In this document: positions 1 through 5,099 of the stretch, piece after piece
Position numbering within the stretch: position 1 is the stretch's first letter
Layout: each line of letters opens with the position of its first letter
From: Collinsella sp.
Lineage (GTDB): Bacteria > Actinomycetota > Coriobacteriia > Coriobacteriales > Coriobacteriaceae
DNA: 6,583 bases
Assembly: GCA_022713905.1 (NCBI GenBank)
Contig: JAIHTM010000142.1
Span: forward strand, 1-6,583
Direction of reading: 5' to 3'
Position numbers and translations under genes: made by a program
Notes under the pieces: generated by a model
Told to the model about the DNA's origin: nothing
The model's input: only the letters and a program-made list of their open reading frames with translations
The model's database searches: none

Positions 1-69
1 GGCCCGAACCCCGTGAGGGCCGGCGCCTTTAGACGCGTGCCGGAAATCCAAGGGTTATACCCTAAGAGC

Positions 70-98
70 AAACCACCCCTTTTAGGGGTGGTTTTGAT
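70..98 (+). terminator. Intrinsic terminator of an upstream gene outside the window
   Basis: Positions 70-80 (AAACCACCCCT) pair perfectly with 84-94 across a three-base TTT loop. The 3' arm runs into a T-rich tract interrupted by one G. This is a compact rho-independent terminator for transcription entering from the left. The gene it ends is not identifiable: the first 60 bases show only short open stretches without recognisable protein sequence. The hairpin has A residues on its 5' side, so some activity in the opposite direction is possible. Confidence 0.75.
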
Positions 99-105
99 TT
101 TGGTG

Positions 106-184
106 CGGTTCGTTACATTTCTCACTGGTACCGGCAGAAACGGGGATAGAGTAGGACAAACGCGTCGAATGTGAACGGCGGGGG
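106..184. repeat. Left copy of an approximately 80-bp direct repeat flanking the locus
   Basis: This 79-bp stretch recurs in the same orientation at 6504-6583. The right-hand 39 bases (146-184) are identical to 6545-6583, and the rest differs by a handful of substitutions and a one-base indel. The element has imperfect terminal inverted repeats: CGTTACATT (111-119) against AATGTGAACG (168-177), which pair with a single bulged base, so its transcript or single strand could fold into a stem closing a loop of about 48 bases. It lies just after an intrinsic terminator, as does the other copy. No transposase is present. A dispersed intergenic repeat, a MITE-like element or a structured RNA are all possible; the sequence does not decide. 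Confidence 0.8.
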
Positions 185-366
185 AGAGCGGGTGGACGGG
201 CCTGCCGGCATCGGGCGCCTTCTCCACAGTGCAGCAACCGGGGATTGCCCCGGCAATTAGAAACCGTTGTCGGAAATGACGATTCAATTCAACCAATACC
301 CACCAACACGAATCATATGTTCGGGCTACCGTTTGGCGAATTAAGTGACCTTCCCCCGCTTAATGC
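185..366. other. Non-coding stretch with one GC-rich inverted repeat
   Basis: Together with its flanks this belongs to a gene-free region of 441 bases. No open frame here has a convincing ribosome binding site or recognisable protein. The one notable structure is CCGGGG (238-243), ATTG, CCCCGG (248-253), overlapped by a second possible pairing ATTGCC (244-249) with GGCAAT (252-257). Neither is followed by a T tract, so it is not an intrinsic terminator. The remainder, roughly 260-360, is more A/T-rich, as expected upstream of a promoter. Confidence 0.5.
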
Positions 367-395
367 TTGACGCGGCGTCCTTTGGTTTATATACC
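367..395 (+). promoter_or_regulatory. Probable sigma-70-type promoter of the first MFS gene
   Basis: TTGACG at 367-372 is a good -35 box. Seventeen bases later comes TATACC (390-395), a moderate -10 box; TATATA at 388-393 is an alternative with 15-bp spacing. The putative operator at 390-408 lies over the -10 box and start site, a typical arrangement for repression by a TetR-type protein. The start codon is about 45 bases further on, so the leader would be short. This is a motif-based assignment only. Confidence 0.5.
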
Positions 396-408
396 TATCG
401 GTAGGCAT
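390..408. promoter_or_regulatory. Putative TetR-type operator in front of the first MFS gene
   Basis: TATACCTATCGGTAGGCAT contains the dyad TACC-N4-GGTA (392-403). It matches 2567-2585, in front of the deiminase gene, at 15 of 19 positions with identical half-site spacing. The shared pattern is TACC, (T/G), A, (T/A), CGGTAGG, (C/T), AT. Sitting on the -10 region, binding here would block transcription. The nearest candidate protein is the TetR-family regulator at 1860-2438. That link is inferred from the shared motif and from proximity. Confidence 0.55.
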
Positions 409-441
409 ATAGGTTGCACTGCCGATAGAAACGGAGTAGCC

Positions 442-1722
442 ATGGCTCAGATCGTATCAACCGAAAAGGACCGCCCCCACGAGAGCGGCGCATTTGCTTG
501 GTTTGTCGTTATTGCACTTGGCTTGATGTCCGCCGGAACAACCGGCACATATAGCATTGTTGCCGGCTCATTCGTTGCTCCGGTATGCGAAGACCTCGGC
601 TTTGACTACACCTCTTTCTCTTTCTATTTCACTGCTATTCTTCTTGGCCTTGCGCTCGGTCTCCCACTCCTGAGCCGCTTCATACCAAAAGTAATTGGCA
701 AACCGTGGCACATAGGCATTGAACTCGTCCTCATTGCTGCTGGTGCCGCAATGGCGTTCTACACCGAAGTCTGGATGTTCATCGCTTCCGCCGCAGTCAT
801 CGGCATCTGTTTTTCGTTTACAACCGGTGTTTGCATGTCCGACGTCATCGACCAATGGTTTAGCAAATCATCGGGTCTTGCCATCGGCCTTGCATGGGGC
901 GTCAACTCCCTTTGCACGCTTCTACTCAGTCCCGTTGTCACACTTGTCATCGAGCAACAAGGTTGGCGCGTGGGATTCATCGTACTCGCGGCCGTTTCCG
1001 CAGCCATGATTCTGCCTGCAAGCGCCTTTATCATTCGATTTAAACCTTCTGATCGCAATATGCTTCCGTACGGAGAAACCGCCGCCGAAACCTCCGAGGA
1101 CAGCAGCCTCGAAAAACAGGATGATGTTCTCACCGGCATGACGCTCCGGGATGCTGCCAAGACGCCGTCTTTTATCCTCTGCGTCTTGCTGCTTTGCGTG
1201 GCGCAACTCACCTGCTGCATGAATCAGCTCTTCCCAACTTATGCAAGCGAGGTTGGATTCAATCCCATCGTAGGAAGCCTGATGGTCTCCGCAGCCTCCC
1301 TCTCCGATATCTTCTTAAATCCCTTTGTTGGAAAAACATGCGATAAGCTCGGAGCCATTAAAGCAACGGTTACGTGGACGGCAGTTAGCATTTCCTCTTT
1401 CTTGCTTCTCATCATCGGCGGAAACAGCGAGACCGTCTCCATCATCGCCGCCGGCGTGAACGACGTCATGTTCGCCATTGTTGGAACCGCAATGCCAATG
1501 CTCCTTCTTTCGCTTTTCGGATCGAAAGACTTCGGAAGGATTTACTCGATTGTCTGCTCCGCAGGATATATCGTTGGTGCGTTTGGCATGCCGGTCATGA
1601 TGAAGGTCTACGGCATGGCGGGATCTTTCCAGGGAGTATTTATCTTCTGCATCGTCTGCAACCTTATGATTGCTGCATTTGCCATCATCTCTGGGCTTTT
1701 TAATAAAGCTGCCGCGAAATAG
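442..1722 (+). CDS. MFS transporter, OFA-like, first paralogue (426 aa)
   Basis: A major facilitator superfamily permease of the cytoplasmic membrane. About twelve hydrophobic segments fall into two sets of six, separated by an acidic hydrophilic loop at residues 199-243. The first membrane segment begins near residue 18. GKTCDKLG, after the second hydrophobic segment of the C-terminal half, is a version of the MFS motif A (G-x-x-x-D-K/R-x-G). The general look recalls the oxalate/formate-antiporter and monocarboxylate branch, but this is an impression, not a proven assignment. ATG at 442 is preferred over an in-frame TTG at 367 because a GGAG site (433-436) precedes it and because the longer start would overlap the -35 box and add 25 residues absent from the paralogue. 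It is roughly two-thirds identical by eye to the protein at 5100-6365, including QLTCCMNQLFPTYASEVGFN (255-274). It is transcribed alone and ends at a strong terminator. Its codons look more A/T-ending than those of the paralogue. Substrate unknown; a guanidino compound or its deiminated/amine product is the contextual guess. Confidence 0.88.
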   Translation: MAQIVSTEKDRPHESGAFAWFVVIALGLMSAGTTGTYSIVAGSFVAPVCEDLGFDYTSFSFYFTAILLGLALGLPLLSRFIPKVIGKPWHIGIELVLIAAGAAMAFYTEVWMFIASAAVIGICFSFTTGVCMSDVIDQWFSKSSGLAIGLAWGVNSLCTLLLSPVVTLVIEQQGWRVGFIVLAAVSAAMILPASAFIIRFKPSDRNMLPYGETAAETSEDSSLEKQDDVLTGMTLRDAAKTPSFILCVLLLCVAQLTCCMNQLFPTYASEVGFNPIVGSLMVSAASLSDIFLNPFVGKTCDKLGAIKATVTWTAVSISSFLLLIIGGNSETVSIIAAGVNDVMFAIVGTAMPMLLLSLFGSKDFGRIYSIVCSAGYIVGAFGMPVMMKVYGMAGSFQGVFIFCIVCNLMIAAFAIISGLFNKAAAK

Positions 1723-1759
1723 GCCGGGCCGATTTTCACTTTCGCAGAACTCTATGCAA

Positions 1760-1800
1760 CGGGGCCGATTCCAAACTAGCTTGGAATCGGCCCCGCTTTT
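1760..1800 (+). terminator. Strong intrinsic terminator between the convergent MFS and tetR-type genes
   Basis: Fifteen bases at 1760-1774 (CGGGGCCGATTCCAA) pair perfectly with 1781-1795 around a six-base loop. After one C comes TTTT (1797-1800), then CGTTT. It ends the MFS transcript 38 bases after its stop codon. Read from the other strand the same hairpin lies downstream of the regulator gene, but there the following bases are not T-rich, so termination of that gene here would be less efficient. Confidence 0.85.
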
Positions 1801-1859
1801 CGTTTCAACGGTCACCAGCAGGCCACTCGAGCGCCAGCGTGCACTTCTGCTTGACTAGC

Positions 1860-2438
1860 CTATTTGAACATGAGTCCGACTACCCCGGCCCAAACCGCCT
1901 TTTCGTCAATATCCTCGTCCTGCGCGACCGTATTGCTTGTTCCCTCAAGAACGGTATACAGGATTTGCACGTACAGCATGACATCGGTGCCGTCCGGAAG
2001 TGCGCCAATCTCAACGCCATGCGACAGGATGTCCTTTAGCGCCCCCATAGTTCGATTGGTTGCCGTTGCCTGACGCTCTTGGACCGCAGGTATTCGGTTT
2101 GCCTGAATACTGACCTCTGCCAACACGCGACGTCGCTTTTCATCGCTTCGATAGCCGCCTATAACCGTATTGCCGAGCTCAATAAGCGCCGCTTTAAAGC
2201 CGTCCCGATCGACAATCAGCGAATAGTCGCGCTGATAATCAATGGACGGGAACATGCTATCCAAAAGTGTAGTGAAGATTTCTTCCTTGGAGGGAAAGTA
2301 GTAGTACACAGACGGTTTGGAGATGCCGACACGATCGCAGATTTTTCCAATCGACGCCTTGTCGTAGCCGACCTCCGCTACAAGATCGTACATCGCGTTC
2401 AATATTTTTCTCTTTGTGCTCACGCTGCGCTTCTCCAT
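1860..2438 (-). CDS. TetR/AcrR-family transcriptional regulator (192 aa)
   Basis: A one-component ligand-responsive DNA-binding protein, normally a dimeric repressor. The N-terminal TetR_N domain is clear. Residues 9-22 form helix 1 (KRKILNAMYDLVAE), and the helix-turn-helix with its flanks spans about 28-55, with the family signature IGKICDRVGISKPSVYYYFP followed by SKEEIF. Residues from about 60 to the end form the variable ligand-binding and dimerisation domain, which gives no clue to the ligand. The length is typical. ATG at 2438 (complement) is supported by a GGAAG site nine bases upstream. The gene is divergent from the deiminase unit with a 225-bp shared intergenic region and convergent with the first MFS gene. 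The dyad at 2567-2585 in that intergenic region and its match at 390-408 are the probable operators, so it likely represses both units until a pathway substrate binds. An activator role cannot be excluded. Family assignment is firm; targets and ligand are inferred. Confidence 0.92.
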   Translation of the reverse strand: MEKRSVSTKRKILNAMYDLVAEVGYDKASIGKICDRVGISKPSVYYYFPSKEEIFTTLLDSMFPSIDYQRDYSLIVDRDGFKAALIELGNTVIGGYRSDEKRRRVLAEVSIQANRIPAVQERQATATNRTMGALKDILSHGVEIGALPDGTDVMLYVQILYTVLEGTSNTVAQDEDIDEKAVWAGVVGLMFK

Positions 2439-2511
2439 TGCAAATCACTTCCGCACTGCCAACATCAATTAAGGATGGCAATGGGACATCAATTCGTGTT
2501 CAAACATGACC

Positions 2512-2536
2512 ACTATAAACGGTGAACGGTATGTAT
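2512..2536 (-). promoter_or_regulatory. Possible tetR-gene promoter with an operator half-site
   Basis: On the minus strand TATAGT (2512-2517) is a reasonable -10 box about 75 bases before the regulator start, though no good -35 is visible at the right distance. Beside it on the plus strand, GAACGGTATGTAT (2524-2536) repeats 12 of 13 bases of one half of the operator at 2567-2585, without the opposite TACC arm. It could serve weak autoregulation. Both assignments are tentative. Confidence 0.3.
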
Positions 2537-2566
2537 CGCTAGGCGAATGGCAATTACTTAAAATCA

Positions 2567-2585
2567 TCTACCGAACGGTAGGTAT
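2567..2585. promoter_or_regulatory. Putative TetR-type operator in front of the deiminase unit
   Basis: TCTACCGAACGGTAGGTAT contains the nearly perfect dyad CTACCG-AA-CGGTAG (2568-2581); only the central AA is asymmetric. The TACCG/CGGTA arms are of the sort seen at TetR-family operators. It lies midway in the divergent region, about 80 bases before the deiminase ATG and 130 before the regulator ATG, and has a 15/19 match in front of the first MFS gene. Likely role: control of the deiminase unit and possibly of the regulator itself. Confidence 0.65.
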
Positions 2586-2597
2586 AGTAGTACTATA
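2583..2597. promoter_or_regulatory. Second short palindrome / -10 region upstream of the deiminase gene
   Basis: TATAGTA (2583-2589), one G, TACTATA (2591-2597) is a perfect inverted repeat directly abutting the CTACCG-AA-CGGTAG dyad. It supplies plausible -10 boxes (TATAGT at 2583, TACTAT at 2591), but no consensus -35 lies 16-18 bases upstream. The promoter is therefore weak or positively controlled, or the palindrome binds a second factor. The first MFS promoter has no equivalent. Confidence 0.35.
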
Positions 2598-2663
2598 GCA
2601 GGTGAAACCCCGCTATTGTCGCGGCCGGACAGCATCGCGGGAAACACGACGGAAGGACCAACC

Positions 2664-3902
2664 ATGTACGAGAACTATCGTATGCCGGGCGAGTTCGAGA
2701 AGCGCTCCAACGTCTATGTGACATGGCTTCCCGATTACATTCGTGCTGAAGGTTTCGATAACCGCCAGCCCTGCGTTGATGTAATCAAGGCTCTGCTCGA
2801 GTATGGCGACGTTACGGTCAATCTCAACTGCGGCACCCCGGGCTCCTACGAGGAAGCCTGCTCGCGTCTGAAGGAGGAGGGGGTCGATCTCGATCGTATC
2901 GAGATCACGCAGTTCGAAGACTCCAACTTCTATGTCCGCGACAACGGCCCCAGCATCATGGTCGACGACAAGGGCCATTCTTATATGGTCAACCCCGCTT
3001 GGACCTACTACGGCGTGTGGGATAAGAACTCCCCGGAGTGTCAGTCTGCACGCAAGGCAGCCGTTCACATGGCCGTTGCACTCGGTTGCTTTGATATCGT
3101 GAATTCCGAAATGGTATCCGAGGGCGGCGACCGCGAGTTTGACGGTCACGGCACCCTGATCTCCATCGAGGACACGGAATGCCGCAAGCGCAATCCCGAG
3201 TTCACGAAAGAGGAAGTAGAGGCCGAGTACAAGCGCATTTACAACCTCAACAAGGTTATCTGGCTTCCGCAGCCCATGCTTGAGGACGATGATTATCGAC
3301 TGGGCATTCTCGACGAGAAGGAAGACGGAACCCCCGTCTTTGGCATGAGTTTTGCGGCCCATATCGATGAGATGTGCCGCTTTATCACCCCGAACAAGAT
3401 TCTTCTTGCTGAGGTGTCCGATGAAGAAGCCGCTTCGAGCAAGGCTGGCGCGGAGTCTCGCCGCCGCATTGAGGCAGCCTACGAGATTCTGAGCAAAGAG
3501 ACAGACTGGGAGGGCAAGCCCTTCGAGATCGTCCGTATGCCCACCGCCGAGCCGATCGAAGTCGTCATCGCCCCCGGCGACGAGGATTACGAGCTGTACA
3601 AGGGCTTTATCGATGAAATGGGCGGCAAGTTCATGGATGGCACTCCTTGGCCCGAAGGACCCGTCCACTTCTACGCCGCAGCGAGCTACTGCAACTTCTT
3701 GATCTGCAACGGCGTCGTTCTTGGCCAGCGTTACTACCACGAGGGCATGAGCGAAATCGTGAAAGAGAAGGACGAGCAGGCCCAGGCAGTTCTTGAGAGC
3801 TGCTTCCCCGATCGCAAGGTCATCATGATCGACTCTCTTGCGCTTAACCTGTCCGGCGGCGGCGTGCACTGCTGGACCAAGGACGTGGCAGCCAGCTGCT
3901 AG
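2664..3902 (+). CDS. Agmatine deiminase-family protein (PAD_porph family), atypically long (412 aa)
   Basis: A cytoplasmic guanidino-group-modifying enzyme of the agmatine deiminase / bacterial peptidylarginine deiminase family: guanidino compound + water to ureido compound + ammonia. The full catalytic set can be placed by comparison with AgDI: Asp93 in VRDNGP (91-96), Glu153 in EGGD (153-156), His233 and Asp235 in AAHIDEM, and the nucleophile Cys403 in GGGVHC (398-403). The N-terminal YRMPGEFE (5-12) is also typical. Family members are usually about 365 residues. Much of the extra length is a segment of roughly 20 residues between WLP and His233 (LEDDDYRLGILDEKEDGTPVF). It departs from AgDI around the substrate pocket: VRDNGP rather than VRDCGP, and AAHIDEM rather than GHVDD. 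ATG at 2664 has a GGAAGGA site (2651-2657) at ideal spacing. An in-frame TTG at 2616 is rejected because it has no such site and lies close to the promoter palindromes. First gene of the unit with the carbamoyltransferase and second MFS gene. Deiminase chemistry is likely; agmatine as substrate is not established. Confidence 0.87.
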   Translation: MYENYRMPGEFEKRSNVYVTWLPDYIRAEGFDNRQPCVDVIKALLEYGDVTVNLNCGTPGSYEEACSRLKEEGVDLDRIEITQFEDSNFYVRDNGPSIMVDDKGHSYMVNPAWTYYGVWDKNSPECQSARKAAVHMAVALGCFDIVNSEMVSEGGDREFDGHGTLISIEDTECRKRNPEFTKEEVEAEYKRIYNLNKVIWLPQPMLEDDDYRLGILDEKEDGTPVFGMSFAAHIDEMCRFITPNKILLAEVSDEEAASSKAGAESRRRIEAAYEILSKETDWEGKPFEIVRMPTAEPIEVVIAPGDEDYELYKGFIDEMGGKFMDGTPWPEGPVHFYAAASYCNFLICNGVVLGQRYYHEGMSEIVKEKDEQAQAVLESCFPDRKVIMIDSLALNLSGGGVHCWTKDVAASC

Positions 3903-3948
3903 CGAGCCCTTAAACTGCGCTATCTGACTTAGGCACCACATATACCGT

Positions 3949-3980
3949 CCCCCGAGAGTTGTCCGTGCTTCTCTCGGGGG
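3949..3980 (+). other. Intercistronic hairpin without T tract
   Basis: CCCCCGAGAG (3949-3958) pairs perfectly with CTCTCGGGGG (3971-3980) across a 12-base loop, in the 121-bp gap between the deiminase and carbamoyltransferase genes. The bases that follow (CACATCC) lack a T tract, so a simple intrinsic terminator is unlikely. It may stabilise the 3' end of the deiminase message, mark a processing site, or reduce read-through so that the first gene is expressed more than the next two. No convincing separate promoter is seen before the carbamoyltransferase gene. Confidence 0.6.
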
Positions 3981-4023
3981 CACATCCACCGTTTATTTAT
4001 CAGTAGATAGAAAGGAAATAGGC

Positions 4024-5088
4024 ATGAACAACAGCCTCCGTGGTCGCGACTACCTCAACATCCATGATCTCTCCTCCGAGGATTTCCGTTACCTCATCGA
4101 TCTTGCCTGGAACCTTAAGGCCCAGAAGAAGTCCGGCGTCGATCAGCGCTACTTTCCCGGCAAGAACGTGCTTGCAAACTTTGAGTGGGGCTCGACCCGC
4201 ACCCGCTGCGCCTTCGAGACGTCCTGCAACGACCTTGGCATGGGCTTCACCTATCTGACCAATTCCCACATGGGCGACTGCGAGACCGTCAAGGACGCCA
4301 TGCGTGTCTTCAACGGTATGTATGACCTCATCGTTTATCGTGCTCAGAAGGACGAGCAGTTCCTCTATGACGTCGCCGAGCTGGTCGACATTCCGGTTAT
4401 CAATGCCCTCACCCTTGGTGACCACCCGACGCAGATGCTCGCTGACGCCCTCACGATGGAAGAGCAGTGGGGCGGCCTGCGTACCAGCCACGGCAAGAAG
4501 ATGGCTTTCGTGGGCAACTGCGCTGGCGCTCCGGTGTGGTATGGCCGCCTGTGCGCCATGCTCGACATGGACTTCCTCGCCATCGGTCCCGATGACCTCC
4601 GTCACCAGATGTGCCAGAGCATGATCGACGAGGTCGAGGCATGCTACGCCAAGTACGCTCCCAACAGGACCTTCACCATCACCTCTGATCTTGATGCCCT
4701 GGATGGCGTTGACGTGATCGTTACCGAGGAGTGGCGCTACATCAACCCCGAGTGCGGCGACGAGGTTCTGGATCCCGACGACTATGATTCCTGGCTGGGC
4801 GATGCCGAGTCCCTGTATCCCTATCGCGTTACCAGCGAGCTGTGCAAGCGCACCAACAACCCCAACATCTTCTGCATGCACGAGCTTCCTTCTGTCCACA
4901 ATGCCGACCACCGCGTTGGCAAGATGCTCCTCGAGCAGTGCAAGAACGACCTGCACCGCGAAATCATCACCGAGGGCTTTGAGATCGCAGACGAGTGCTT
5001 CGAGGCAAACGCCTCCGTCATCTTCCGCGAGGCGGAGAATCGCCAGCACACCATCAAGGCCGTTATGTGCGCCCTTCTGGGTCTCTAG
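4024..5088 (+). CDS. Aspartate/ornithine carbamoyltransferase-family protein with altered acceptor site (354 aa)
   Basis: A soluble carbamoyltransferase related to OTC, presumably trimeric like the family. In a deiminase pathway it would run backwards, splitting a ureido compound with phosphate into an amine and carbamoyl phosphate. The carbamoyl-phosphate elements are intact: STRTR (57-61), Arg106 in VYRAQ, and HPTQ (134-137). The OTC-like ending ENRQHTIKAV is present, and the C-terminal third aligns easily with E. coli ArgI. The three ornithine-contacting elements are not conserved. The AGDARNNMGNS stretch of ArgI is replaced by VGNCAGAPVWY (163-173), TDVWVSMG by TEEWRYIN (234-241), and HCLP by HELP (286-289). 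It is therefore probably not a standard OTC; a putrescine or other acceptor, or a novel one, is likelier. ATG at 4024 follows AAAGGAA (4011-4017). It is the middle gene of the unit, 121 bp after the deiminase gene and 11 bp before the second MFS gene. Fold assignment is firm, substrate unknown. Confidence 0.9.
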   Translation: MNNSLRGRDYLNIHDLSSEDFRYLIDLAWNLKAQKKSGVDQRYFPGKNVLANFEWGSTRTRCAFETSCNDLGMGFTYLTNSHMGDCETVKDAMRVFNGMYDLIVYRAQKDEQFLYDVAELVDIPVINALTLGDHPTQMLADALTMEEQWGGLRTSHGKKMAFVGNCAGAPVWYGRLCAMLDMDFLAIGPDDLRHQMCQSMIDEVEACYAKYAPNRTFTITSDLDALDGVDVIVTEEWRYINPECGDEVLDPDDYDSWLGDAESLYPYRVTSELCKRTNNPNIFCMHELPSVHNADHRVGKMLLEQCKNDLHREIITEGFEIADECFEANASVIFREAENRQHTIKAVMCALLGL

Positions 5089-5099
5089 GAGCAGCATCA

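Noticed and set aside
51..63. AGGGT-TAT-ACCCT inverted repeat
   Set aside because: Only five base pairs and no T tract; it may be chance next to the true terminator at 70-98.
1..174. Open frame from the window edge to a stop inside the left repeat
   Set aside because: It crosses the terminator hairpin at 70-98 and has no recognisable protein sequence; the other two frames stop within the first 32 bases, so no upstream coding tail can be assigned.
367..441. Longer start (TTG at 367) for the first MFS gene
   Set aside because: It would coincide with the -35 box, lacks a ribosome binding site and adds residues not found in the paralogue; ATG 442 has a GGAG site.
2613..3989. Long antisense open frame (458 codons) opposite the deiminase gene
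   Set aside because: Its translation is low-complexity and resembles no known family, and it mirrors the codon structure of a clearly recognisable gene on the plus strand.
4995..5099. Longer start for the second MFS gene inside the carbamoyltransferase gene
   Set aside because: The extra 35 residues are an out-of-frame reading of the carbamoyltransferase C terminus; AGGAG before ATG 5100 sets the start.
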